Shown in pieces: positions 16,532 through 25,170 of a stretch of 37,386 bases of DNA; within the stretch, counting starts at the first letter, position 1; every line of letters starts with the position of its first letter. The notes under the pieces were generated by a model. It was not told where the DNA came from. It searched no databases and was given only the letters and a program-made list of their open reading frames with translations. The stretch comes from Muribaculum sp. An289. Its GTDB lineage: Bacteria; Bacteroidota; Bacteroidia; Bacteroidales; UBA932. The stretch lies in NCBI RefSeq assembly GCF_002159555.1, contig NZ_NFIV01000013.1, positions 1 to 37,386 on the forward strand, given 5' to 3'. Both the position numbers and the translations under genes were made by a program.

Positions 16532-17857
16532 TCATGCTTTTCCTTTCCAGTATCTGGAGATGAATTCTTCCTTTATTCCTGTTTCGGCTTTCGTGAAATA
16601 TTTTCCGAAAAGCCTCCATGCCGTATCGAGCATTTCATCTATGCTTATGTTGACATCGATTGCCAGCAGTTCCGTGGAATATTCCTTTGCATAGTCGAGG
16701 CAGCGCAAATCATAGTCGCTCAGGTCGAAACCGTTTTCGAGCTTGGTCTTTGCATTCGCCGCATCCGAATACAGGCGGACGGCGGCGTTCATCACCTGGC
16801 TGTGGTCTTCGCGTGTCTGTTTCCCTATTACCAGCTGTTTTAGCCTCGACAGGGAACGGAACGGGTCTATGATGATCTTTCCGGTATCCGTATCGGTCCG
16901 GAGGTAAAGCTGCCCTTCGGTGATATATCCCGTGTTGTCAGGTATTGCGTGGGTTATGTCCCCGTCGTTAAGGGTGGTAACGGCGATAATCGTGATGGAG
17001 CCTCCGTCCGGAAGCTGTACCGCCTTTTCATAAATCTTTGCAAGGTCGGAGTACAGGGAGCCCGGCATGGAGTCTTTCGACGGAATCTGGTCCATCCTGT
17101 TGCTTACGATGCACAGGGCATCGGCGTAGAGTGTCATGTCGGTCAGCAGAACCAGGACTTTTTCGTTTTTGTCCACGGCAAAATATTCGGCCGCTGTAAG
17201 GGCCATGTCCGGAATCAGAAGCCTTTCCACAGGCGGCTGTTCCGTGGTATTGACGAAGCTGACAATCTTGTCGAGGGCCCCGGCGGATTCGAATTGCTGT
17301 CTGAAATAGAGATAGTCGTCGTTGGAGAGCCCCATTCCCCCGAGGATGATTTTGTCCACATCGGCCCTGAGCGCCACCTGCGCCATTACCTGGTTATATG
17401 GCTGGTCTGGGTCGGCAAAGAAAGGAATCTTCTGTCCGGAGACTATGGTATTGTTGAGGTCGATGCCTGCGATGCCGGTCGGAATCAGTTGCGATGGCTG
17501 TTTCCTTTTGTAAGGGTTGACCGACGGTCCTCCGATCTGCCTGCGTTCCCCGCGGACTTCAGGGCCTCCGTCTATCGGTCTGCCGTATGCGTTGAAAAAG
17601 CGGCCGGCAAGCCCGTCGCCGACTTCGAGCACCGGAGGTTCGCCGAGGAAAACGACTTCCGCATTTGTCGGTATGCCTTCCGTTCCCGAATATACCTGCA
17701 AGGTCACGGTATCGCCCTTGATTTTCACGACCTGGCCGAGACGTCCGTCCACTACGGCGAGTTCGTCGTTGGATACCCCTGCCGCTTTCAGGGATACGGT
17801 GGCCTTGGTGATGCCGTCCAGTCTGGTATATATCCTTTGGTATGCCTTATTTGCCAT
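16532..17857 (-). CDS. atpB: V-type ATP synthase subunit B (non-catalytic)
   Basis: A 441-residue B subunit that alternates with A in the hexamer and lacks a functional P-loop. Recognisable segments are GRFFNAYGRPIDGGPEV, IPFFADPDQPYNQ, VLLTDMTLYADAL (B-site region) and PSKDSMPGSLYSDLAKIYEKA. I take the ATG at 17857 (MANKAYQRIY); a TTG three codons earlier (17866) is in frame but unnecessary. The start overlaps the 3' end of atpA by 11 nt, consistent with coupled 1:1 synthesis of A and B. Confidence 0.94.
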   Translation of the reverse strand: MANKAYQRIYTRLDGITKATVSLKAAGVSNDELAVVDGRLGQVVKIKGDTVTLQVYSGTEGIPTNAEVVFLGEPPVLEVGDGLAGRFFNAYGRPIDGGPEVRGERRQIGGPSVNPYKRKQPSQLIPTGIAGIDLNNTIVSGQKIPFFADPDQPYNQVMAQVALRADVDKIILGGMGLSNDDYLYFRQQFESAGALDKIVSFVNTTEQPPVERLLIPDMALTAAEYFAVDKNEKVLVLLTDMTLYADALCIVSNRMDQIPSKDSMPGSLYSDLAKIYEKAVQLPDGGSITIIAVTTLNDGDITHAIPDNTGYITEGQLYLRTDTDTGKIIIDPFRSLSRLKQLVIGKQTREDHSQVMNAAVRLYSDAANAKTKLENGFDLSDYDLRCLDYAKEYSTELLAIDVNISIDEMLDTAWRLFGKYFTKAETGIKEEFISRYWKGKA

Positions 17858-19601
17858 TTTCTTCAATTTTTTCTTTGATTAAAGCCTCGTATTTTCTGAA
17901 ATCCCCGCTTCCGAATTCGGAATAGTTCATCTGCCTTGCCCAGTTGATTATCTCCTTGAAGTATGTCCCGCATTCTTCGAAGTCTTCGAAAACGAAGTCC
18001 CTGGAGCAGATGCCGAGCACGAAGTCCAGCATGTATTTCTGCCTTTCCATCGGGCACAGGCTGTCCACCTTGTCGAAGGCGTCCTGCTGCAATATCACGA
18101 AATCTATCAGTTCGCTTTTCCAGTAAATCTCATGGTAGCTCATCGGTACTCCGTCGTCTCCGAGGATGTTTATCTGTTCGTATGTCTCCTTTCCGCGCCT
18201 GATGATGTTTTTCAGCGTATTAACCTTGTCCGTCCAGCCTTCCTCTACGGTTTTCGAAAGAAATTCCTGTATTTCCGGATATTCAAGGTATTTCGAATAG
18301 GATTCGATAGGGTTCACTGCCGGATATCTTTTCTTGTCGGCCCTGCTCTGTTCGAGGGCATAGAAGCAGCGTGCGGCCTTTTTCGTGGATTCGGTCACCG
18401 GTTCCTTCAGGTTTCCTCCCGCCGGGGAAACGGTCCCGATGAATGTTACCGAGCCGGTCCTGCCGTTGTTCAGCACAACCATTCCCGCCCGTGAGTAGAA
18501 ATTGGAGATTATCGAGGACAGGTCGACAGGGAATGCGTCGGCCCCCGGAAGTTCTTCCATGCGGTTGCTCATTTCCCTCAGGGCCTGTGCCCACCTCGAT
18601 GTGGAGTCGGCAAGCAGCAGTACTTTCAGGCCCATTGCACGGTAATATTCGCAGATGGTCATAGCCGTGTATACCGAGGCTTCGCGTGCGGCCACGGGCA
18701 TGTTGGAGGTGTTGCAGATGATTGTAGTCCGTTCCATGAGCTTCCTCCCGGTACGCGGGTCCACCAACTGGGGGAATTCCGTAAAAATCTCGACTACCTC
18801 GTTCGCGCGCTCCCCGCAGGCCGCCATTACGATTACTTCGGCATCACCCTGCTTTGCGATTGCGTGCTGCAATACTGTCTTTCCGCAGCCGAAAGGCCCC
18901 GGTATGAATCCTGTGCCTCCTTCCGCTATGGGGTTCAGGGTGTCGATGGTCCTAACCCCTGTCTGCATTATCTTGTCAGGCCTCGGTTTCTCCGCATAGC
19001 CTCCGACGGCTATCTTTACGGGCCATTTCTGTGTCATCGTCACCTCGATGTCCCTGTCGTCCGCACCGGTAAGCACTGCTATCACGGTATCTATATTATA
19101 TGCCCCGGCTTCCTTTACGGATTTAACGGTGAACTCGCCCGTGAATGAAAACGGCACCATTATTTTGTGCGGAAGCCAGCCTTCTTCCACCTCTCCGAGC
19201 CAGTCCGCAGCCTTTACCCTGTCGCCCGGCTTTGCGAGCGGCTTGAACTCCCACAGTTTCGAATGGTCGAGAGGAGGGGTGTATTCCCCCGGTCTGAGGA
19301 ACACGCCTGTCATGGAGGCGAGGTTGTTCTGGAGGCCGTCGTAGCAGCTCGAAAGCAGGCCCGGCCCGAGCGTGGCTTCGAGCATGTGCCCTTCGAATTC
19401 CACCTTGCTTCCGTTCTTCAGGCCCCTCGTGCTTTCATATACCTGCACTGCGGCGTATCTTCCGTTTATCTTGATTACTTCGGCCATCAGCCGGTTGCCG
19501 GCGGCATCGATGAAACAGATTTCATTCTGGGCTACCGGCCCTTCGGTTTCGATTGTAACCAAGTTGGATATGATTCCAGTGACTTTTCCAGTGCTTTTCA
19601 T
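17847..19601 (-). CDS. atpA: V-type ATP synthase subunit A (catalytic)
   Basis: A 584-residue catalytic subunit that hydrolyses or makes ATP. The P-loop is GPFGCGKT (residues 235-242). The V/A-type non-homologous insert is present at about 110-200 (WLPHKIMVPF, FTGEFTVKSVKEAGAYNID). Other marks are MAACGERANEVVEIFTEFP, LLADSTSRWAQALREMSNRM and FPVDLSS. It lies 18 nt after the DUF2764 gene and overlaps atpB by 11 nt. Confidence 0.95.
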   Translation of the reverse strand: MKSTGKVTGIISNLVTIETEGPVAQNEICFIDAAGNRLMAEVIKINGRYAAVQVYESTRGLKNGSKVEFEGHMLEATLGPGLLSSCYDGLQNNLASMTGVFLRPGEYTPPLDHSKLWEFKPLAKPGDRVKAADWLGEVEEGWLPHKIMVPFSFTGEFTVKSVKEAGAYNIDTVIAVLTGADDRDIEVTMTQKWPVKIAVGGYAEKPRPDKIMQTGVRTIDTLNPIAEGGTGFIPGPFGCGKTVLQHAIAKQGDAEVIVMAACGERANEVVEIFTEFPQLVDPRTGRKLMERTTIICNTSNMPVAAREASVYTAMTICEYYRAMGLKVLLLADSTSRWAQALREMSNRMEELPGADAFPVDLSSIISNFYSRAGMVVLNNGRTGSVTFIGTVSPAGGNLKEPVTESTKKAARCFYALEQSRADKKRYPAVNPIESYSKYLEYPEIQEFLSKTVEEGWTDKVNTLKNIIRRGKETYEQINILGDDGVPMSYHEIYWKSELIDFVILQQDAFDKVDSLCPMERQKYMLDFVLGICSRDFVFEDFEECGTYFKEIINWARQMNYSEFGSGDFRKYEALIKEKIEENGK

Positions 19602-19619
19602 ATCTATTTATTAAAACTT

Positions 19620-20249
19620 TTATTCCTTTCCTTGTCTTTTCGCCGGACGGGCATAGTCCTCCGGATTAATGCCTTTGAATGTGCCTCGCACTTCGTTTAC
19701 GAGGCTCTTGAACATTGCTTCGCCCTTTTCGCGGTCGAGCGAGTACCACCTTTCGATGATGTGCAGTTTGACGAGATAGCACAGGAGCGCATTTACATTG
19801 AAATAGTCATGCTCCGTCAGTTCTTCAGCCTTCCGCCATATTATCCCGTCGAGTTTTTCCTCCCTTTCAAGTATGTCGCCGCAACGGAGCGCCTCCTCCA
19901 CCTCACCGGCCTCTTCGAATTCCCCGCCGTCTATTCCTGTTATCATGTCACGGCCGGCATCCCTCCCAAGACTTCTGTTGAGGTATGCGGTCTTGGCGTT
20001 ACGGAAATTAAGGTCGAATCTCATATATTCCCTGATGAACCGGTTGCCGTGCCTCAATGCCTTGTAATACAGCAGGCTGTCCAGTCTGTCTCCGTCGAAT
20101 GCGTATTCTATCCATTTGAAAAGCCTGCGGTCGTGCCCTCCGCATCCTTCGTATATCTCTTTCTTCATTTCCGAAGGCGGAATCATGCTTCCATCCGCTG
20201 CAAGCCGCAGGGACGGCAGGGACGAAATCAGATAATGGTAATTGTTCAT
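19620..20249 (-). CDS. DUF2764 protein, V-ATPase-associated, possible C-like subunit
   Basis: This 209-residue, mostly helical, charged protein opens MNNYHYLISSLPSLRLAADG, the usual start of DUF2764 proteins found in Bacteroidetes V-ATPase operons between E and A. The operon has no recognisable subunit C or F, so DUF2764 may occupy the C position that links stalks to the ring; that is inference from position and size. Gaps are 19 nt to atpE and 18 nt to atpA, so it is part of the operon. Basic and aromatic residues are frequent in the C-terminal half (LVKLHIIERWYSLDREKGE). Confidence 0.8.
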   Translation of the reverse strand: MNNYHYLISSLPSLRLAADGSMIPPSEMKKEIYEGCGGHDRRLFKWIEYAFDGDRLDSLLYYKALRHGNRFIREYMRFDLNFRNAKTAYLNRSLGRDAGRDMITGIDGGEFEEAGEVEEALRCGDILEREEKLDGIIWRKAEELTEHDYFNVNALLCYLVKLHIIERWYSLDREKGEAMFKSLVNEVRGTFKGINPEDYARPAKRQGKE

Positions 20250-20268
20250 CTTGCCGAGTTTTTCAGTT

Positions 20269-20880
20269 TCAGCCGAAAACGATTTTCCTCGTGGCGGGTC
20301 TGAGGTATTCGGATATCAGGTTTTTGAATTCTTCATCGGTAAAACTTATGAAATATCCTTTCCCTCTCGGGGCTACCGTGAATCCGCTTTTGAATTTTCC
20401 GGAACATGATATGCGTACGCCTTTTCCGAATTGCTCCCCGATTGCCCGTTGCAGGAACGGTCCGACGTCTTCCTTAGTCTGCTCGGAAAGCACGAAATCG
20501 AGGTCGGCAGGCTCTTCCGAGGCTGCATTGAAAGCCCTTATGATGTTTTCTATCATTTCCTTTATGAATTCTTTGCCGGAGAGGGCCTCTTCAGGGTTGT
20601 CTCCCACGGCCTGCACGACTATCATGTTTTCAATGCGTTCCTTGGTCTCCGCGATGCAGCGTACCGCCGCCGCACGTACCTCGTCGCCGGTCTTCTTCCG
20701 CATGTTTTCGGCTTCCCTCTGCGCGGATGCCATGATATTCGCGGCCTCTTTTTCTGCTTGGGCCACAATTCTTTGCGCTTCTTCTACGGCTTTCTTCACT
20801 ATTTCCTCGCCTTCGGATTTTCCTTTGGACAGCCCTTCGTTGTAGAGCCTGTCCGTCAATTCCTGCAATTTGTTCGGCAT
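20269..20880 (-). CDS. atpE: V-type ATP synthase subunit E (peripheral stalk)
   Basis: A 203-residue protein. Residues 1-95 are a charged Ala/Glu/Lys-rich helix (EGEEIVKKAVEEAQRIVAQA, then ANIMASAQREAENMRKK) that forms the peripheral-stalk coiled coil, normally with a G subunit; the globular C-terminal domain ends in KNLISEYLRPATRKIVFG. It is the first gene of the ATPase operon and diverges from purE across 103 bp. A standard -7 box lies 31-38 nt upstream of its ATG. No separate G-type partner is visible in the window. Confidence 0.9.
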   Translation of the reverse strand: MPNKLQELTDRLYNEGLSKGKSEGEEIVKKAVEEAQRIVAQAEKEAANIMASAQREAENMRKKTGDEVRAAAVRCIAETKERIENMIVVQAVGDNPEEALSGKEFIKEMIENIIRAFNAASEEPADLDFVLSEQTKEDVGPFLQRAIGEQFGKGVRISCSGKFKSGFTVAPRGKGYFISFTDEEFKNLISEYLRPATRKIVFG

Positions 20881-20911
20881 TTTGAAAAAATCTTATCGTT
20901 CTTAGTGCTCA

Positions 20912-20941
20912 CAAAAATAAGGATTTTTCATAATAAATCAA
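20912..20941 (-). promoter_or_regulatory. Promoter of the V-ATPase operon
   Basis: On the minus strand TTGA (20938-20941), 18 nt, then TATTTTTG (20912-20919) approximate the Bacteroidetes -33/-7 consensus upstream of atpE. It sits back to back with the purE promoter. Confidence 0.55.
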
Positions 20942-20951
20942 GAAATCTTAC

Positions 20952-20959
20952 TATTTTTG
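20952..20959 (+). promoter_or_regulatory. -7 box of the purine operon
   Basis: TATTTTTG matches TAnnTTTG 25 nt before the purE ATG. The -33 region is weak (TTTTTCA around 20924-20930). No riboswitch-like structure or long leader is present, so purine control, if any, must act through the short intergenic DNA or elsewhere. Confidence 0.55.
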
Positions 20960-20983
20960 CGAGCGTTTAAAATATCTAAGGTT

Positions 20984-21451
20984 ATGGAAGTCGGGATCAT
21001 CATGGGATCGACGAGCGACTATGAAGTAATGTCAGCCGCCGCCGATATTCTCCAACAGTTTGGAGTAGAGTTCGAAAAATCAGTCATCAGCGCTCACCGC
21101 GCACCCCAGAAAACATACGAATACGCTTCTACCGCTGCCAAGCGGGGGCTGAAGGTCATAATAGCAGGTGCAGGAGGTGCTGCCCATCTTCCTGGCGTAG
21201 TGGCGGCCATGACAACGCTTCCCGTGATAGGGGTCCCTGTGAAGAGCAATGCGTTGAACGGCCTCGATTCGCTTCTGTCCATGGTACAGATGCCTTCCGG
21301 GATTCCGGTTGCAACCATGGCCATCAACGGAGCGAAGAATGCGGGTCTGATGGCGGTTTCCATCCTGGCGCTGTCCGATCCGGAACTGGCCGTTAAATTG
21401 GAAGAATTCAGGAAAAAGCAGACGGAACAGGTTCTGAATGCGCAGATTTAA
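20984..21451 (+). CDS. purE: N5-carboxyaminoimidazole ribonucleotide mutase (class I PurE)
   Basis: A 155-residue PurE that moves the carboxylate from N5-CAIR to give CAIR. Motifs are [45 protein letters not shown] and [20 protein letters not shown]. This is the class I pattern, which normally needs PurK to make N5-CAIR; purK is not in the window. The start at 20984 (MEVGIIMG) is chosen over an upstream TTG that overlaps the promoter. It is the first gene of the purine operon, 6 nt before purL. Confidence 0.95.
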   Translation: MEVGIIMGSTSDYEVMSAAADILQQFGVEFEKSVISAHRAPQKTYEYASTAAKRGLKVIIAGAGGAAHLPGVVAAMTTLPVIGVPVKSNALNGLDSLLSMVQMPSGIPVATMAINGAKNAGLMAVSILALSDPELAVKLEEFRKKQTEQVLNAQI

Positions 21452-21457
21452 GCCGAT

Positions 21458-24400
21458 ATGTCGAATTACAGGATTTTTGTCGAAAAGCATCCGAGGTTCA
21501 GGGTCGAGGCAGACAGCCTGAAGAACGAACTGAACCGCAATCTGTCCCTTTCGATAGCCGGGTTGCGGCTGGTGAATGTATACGATCTCTTCGGGTTTTC
21601 CCGCGAATTGCTTGAAAAATGCCGTTACCGTGTTTTCGGCGAGGTCGTAACCGATGTGGTTACGGACGATTTCGATTTCGGAGGCCATCCGTTCCTTGCG
21701 GTGGAGTACCTTCCGGGGCAGTTCGACCAGCGTGCGGCTTCCGCAATCGACTGCGTGCATCTGATAGAGCCGGATGCTGATATCAATATAAGGTCGTCGA
21801 GGCTTCTCGTTTTCGATGACGGAGTTACCCCCGAAGAACTTTCCAGAATAGAAAAATACTATGTGAATGCCGTGGAGTCGAGGGTGAAGGACCTTTCGGT
21901 ACTCGACGACATGGAACAGGCCGAAGTGCGCCCGGTGCCGGTGCTCGAAGGGTTCAGGGAACTGAAGGACGATGAGCTCCGGGAATATTGCGGGCAGATG
22001 CGCCTTTCGATGAATGCGGCGGACCTTAAAGAGGTAGTAAAATATTTCAACGGGGAAGGCCGTGATCCTAACGAGACGGAGCTCCGTATCCTCGATACGT
22101 ATTGGAGCGACCACTGCCGCCATACGACATTCACATCGGTGATAGAGCATATCAGGATAGACGATTCCTTCATCGCCTCGGAAATGAAGGAGGCATACGG
22201 CGAGTATCTGAGGATGAGGGAGGAACTCGGCCGCGGCGGAAAGGATATCTGCCTGATGGACATGGCCACGATAGGTGCGAGATACCTGCGTTCCAAAGGG
22301 CTTCTCGACGATTTGGAAGTAAGTGAAGAAAATAATGCATGCAGCATATATGTGGATGTCGACGTGAACGGGGAGCCCCAGAAATGGCTGCTCCAGTTCA
22401 AGAACGAAACCCATAACCATCCGACCGAGATAGAGCCGTTCGGCGGGGCCTCCACCTGTCTGGGAGGCGCCATCAGGGACCCTCTGTCCGGCCGCAGTTA
22501 CGTGTATCAGGCGATGCGCGTGACCGGGGCGGGCAACATATATGCCGGCGTGGAGGAAACTCTGGAAGGAAAACTTCCGCAGAAAGTGATTTCCACGAAA
22601 GCCGCCGCTGGCTATTCGAGCTACGGCAACCAGATAGGGCTTGCGACGACCTACGTAAGGGAAATTTATCATGACGACTATGTCGCGAAGAGACTTGAGG
22701 TCGGTGCCGTCGTAGGGGCCGTGAAGGCTTCTTCCGTGCGTAGGGAATCCCCGAAGGCGGGAGATGTCATACTCATGCTCGGAGGGCGTACCGGACGTGA
22801 CGGCATAGGTGGAGCCACAGGCTCTTCCAAAGAGCACAATGCCAAATCGCTTTACGAATGTTCCTCGGAGGTGCAGAAAGGCAATGCCCCGGAGGAGCGC
22901 AAGCTGCAAAGGCTTTTCAGGAGGCCTGAGGTCACGAGGCTTGTGAAAAAGTCCAATGACTTCGGCGCCGGAGGGGTGAGCGTAGCCATTGGGGAGCTCG
23001 CCGGAGGACTGAAAATATGGCTCGACCGTGTTCCGGTCAAGTACAGCGGCCTGAACGCTACGGAACTGGCCATTTCCGAATCCCAGGAAAGGATGGCGGT
23101 GGTAGTGGAAGCTGCCGACAGGGAAGAGTTCGAAGGGTACTGCCATGAAGAAAATATAGAAGTCACATACGTGGCGGATGTCACCGACAGCGGTCGTTTG
23201 CAGATGTTTTACAAGGGCAATGCCGTCGTGGACATGGCCCGCAGTTTCATAGACAGTGCCGGCGCGAAGCATTTTGCAGATATCGAAGTCCGGGCGGTGG
23301 AGGACATCGACCCGTTCGTGAGGAAAATCCCGGGAAACTCGCTCAGGGAGCGCATAGAGGCCAATCTTTCGGACAGGAACGTGTTGTCGCAGAAAGGGCT
23401 TGTGGAGATGTTCGATTCCACCATAGGGGCGACTACGGTACTGATGCCTTTCGGCGGGAAAAACCAGGAAACAGAGGTTCAGGTATCGGCCCAGAAACTT
23501 CCGGTGCTCGATGGCGAGACTAATACCGCCTCGGTAATGTCCGTCGGATACAATCCTTATATAGCCGAATGGAGCCCTTATCACGGGGCTGCATACGCGG
23601 TAGTCGAATCCATAGCCAAAATCGCCGCCAGCGGGGCTGATTATTCTCATATCAGATTTTCATTCCAGGAATATTTCGAAAGGATGTCTTCCCCGATTTC
23701 GTGGGGCAAGCCTTTCGCGGCCCTTCTCGGCGCCCTGAAGATGCAGGCCGCTTTCGGTCTTCCTTCAATAGGCGGCAAGGATTCCATGAGCGGTACATTC
23801 AGGAATCTGAATGTCCCTCCGATGCTGATGTCCTTCGCCATAACCACGGCTGATTCGCGCAAGCTGATATCTCCGGAGTTCAAGGGTACTTCCGGCAGGC
23901 TCGCCCTCGTACGCCACAGGCATGGAAAGGACAGGATGCCGGATGTGGCGGCCCTCAAGTCCGTTTTCGCGATGATGCATTCCGAAATAGCTTCCGGGAA
24001 CATAGTTTCGGCATACGCCATAGGTTTCGGAGGAGCTGCGGAAGCAATCTGCAAGATGTCTTTCGGAAACGTGATAGGTGCGGACGTCTGCCTTTCGGAA
24101 AAGGATATGTTCGATTATTCTTACGGTTCTTTCATCATAGAGTGCAGGGAGCTGCCTTCCCATCCAGCTGTGGAAGAGATTGGCCGTATTTCCTCCTCGG
24201 GTATCCTGCGTTTCACTGAAAAGGTTACCGGGGAAATGGCGGAAATATCCGTCGCCGAAGCGTTGAAGGCCAATAAGGCCCGTTTCGAGACGGTCTATCC
24301 TGATTGCGGGAAGGACAGCACGGGCGATTTCAGGCCGTATTCCGGTGACAGGAAGGCTGCCGTATACCCAGGCAGGCCGGTGGAACATCCGGTCGTTTAT

Positions 24401-25159
24401 CTTCCTGTTTTCCCGGGAACCAATTGCGATTACGACAGCAGGAGGGCCTTTGAGAAGGCCGGGGCGGAAGTCAGGACGGATATTTTCCTGAATATGACGG
24501 GCCGCGACGTGCTGGATTCGATAGACAGGATGTGCCGCCATATCGACAACGCGGACATAATCATGCTCAGCGGAGGTTTTTCTTCCGGGGACGAGCCTGA
24601 CGGAAGCGGCAAATTCATAGCCAATGTCCTCGGCAACGTATCGGTGGCCGAGGCTGTCCACAGGCTTCTGGACAGGGGTGGACTGATACTCGGCATATGC
24701 AACGGATTCCAGGCCCTTGTTAAATCCGGACTTCTTCCTTACGGCAGACTCGGAATGCTTGACAAGGAAAGCCCTACACTGTTCCGCAATGATGTGAACA
24801 GGCATATTTCCCGGCTTGTGACGACCAGGGTGGCTTCGACGGCCTCTCCTTGGCTTTCGGGTTTCAGTGTCGGCGACAGGCATGTGGTTCCGGTAAGCCA
24901 CGGCGAAGGAAAATTCGTGGTTTCGCAGCGGATGGCCGAAAAACTCTTTTCCAACGGGCAGGTGGCCTTCCAGTATGAAGACAACCCGAACGGGTCGACG
25001 GCTTCGATCGAAGGCATAATTTCCGAGGACGGGAAGATACTCGGAAAGATGGGGCACAGCGAGAGATGCGTTGAAGGACTGTACCGGAATTATCCGGATT
25101 TCCTTCCGTCGGAGGACCTTTTCGCGAATGCCGTGGCATATTTTCGTAAAATACAATAG
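21458..25159 (+). CDS. purL: Phosphoribosylformylglycinamidine synthase (large single-chain PurL)
   Basis: This 1233-residue enzyme makes FGAM from FGAR, ATP and glutamine. It is the long form with PurS-like N-terminal, two AIRS-type ATP domains and a C-terminal glutaminase in one chain. Visible marks are TYWSDHCRHTTF, FKNETHNHPTEIEPFGGAST, GRTGRDGIGGATGSSKEHN, SIGGKDSMSGTF. In the amidotransferase part, the nucleophile is C1081 (LILGICNGFQAL), with H1148 and E1150 (SHGEGKF) completing the triad. PurS and PurQ are therefore not needed as separate genes. It lies 6 nt after purE and 11 nt before purC-purF. Confidence 0.95.
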   Translation: MSNYRIFVEKHPRFRVEADSLKNELNRNLSLSIAGLRLVNVYDLFGFSRELLEKCRYRVFGEVVTDVVTDDFDFGGHPFLAVEYLPGQFDQRAASAIDCVHLIEPDADINIRSSRLLVFDDGVTPEELSRIEKYYVNAVESRVKDLSVLDDMEQAEVRPVPVLEGFRELKDDELREYCGQMRLSMNAADLKEVVKYFNGEGRDPNETELRILDTYWSDHCRHTTFTSVIEHIRIDDSFIASEMKEAYGEYLRMREELGRGGKDICLMDMATIGARYLRSKGLLDDLEVSEENNACSIYVDVDVNGEPQKWLLQFKNETHNHPTEIEPFGGASTCLGGAIRDPLSGRSYVYQAMRVTGAGNIYAGVEETLEGKLPQKVISTKAAAGYSSYGNQIGLATTYVREIYHDDYVAKRLEVGAVVGAVKASSVRRESPKAGDVILMLGGRTGRDGIGGATGSSKEHNAKSLYECSSEVQKGNAPEERKLQRLFRRPEVTRLVKKSNDFGAGGVSVAIGELAGGLKIWLDRVPVKYSGLNATELAISESQERMAVVVEAADREEFEGYCHEENIEVTYVADVTDSGRLQMFYKGNAVVDMARSFIDSAGAKHFADIEVRAVEDIDPFVRKIPGNSLRERIEANLSDRNVLSQKGLVEMFDSTIGATTVLMPFGGKNQETEVQVSAQKLPVLDGETNTASVMSVGYNPYIAEWSPYHGAAYAVVESIAKIAASGADYSHIRFSFQEYFERMSSPISWGKPFAALLGALKMQAAFGLPSIGGKDSMSGTFRNLNVPPMLMSFAITTADSRKLISPEFKGTSGRLALVRHRHGKDRMPDVAALKSVFAMMHSEIASGNIVSAYAIGFGGAAEAICKMSFGNVIGADVCLSEKDMFDYSYGSFIIECRELPSHPAVEEIGRISSSGILRFTEKVTGEMAEISVAEALKANKARFETVYPDCGKDSTGDFRPYSGDRKAAVYPGRPVEHPVVYLPVFPGTNCDYDSRRAFEKAGAEVRTDIFLNMTGRDVLDSIDRMCRHIDNADIIMLSGGFSSGDEPDGSGKFIANVLGNVSVAEAVHRLLDRGGLILGICNGFQALVKSGLLPYGRLGMLDKESPTLFRNDVNRHISRLVTTRVASTASPWLSGFSVGDRHVVPVSHGEGKFVVSQRMAEKLFSNGQVAFQYEDNPNGSTASIEGIISEDGKILGKMGHSERCVEGLYRNYPDFLPSEDLFANAVAYFRKIQ

Positions 25160-25170
25160 GAGAATTTTCG

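Noticed and set aside
20881-20983. Purine riboswitch upstream of purE
   Set aside because: The gap is too short for the three-way junction and no conserved aptamer bases are visible.
21080-23650. 856-codon open frame on the minus strand across purE/purL
   Set aside because: It lies antisense to well-supported purine genes, has no domain I can recognise, and follows the codon pattern of the opposite strand.
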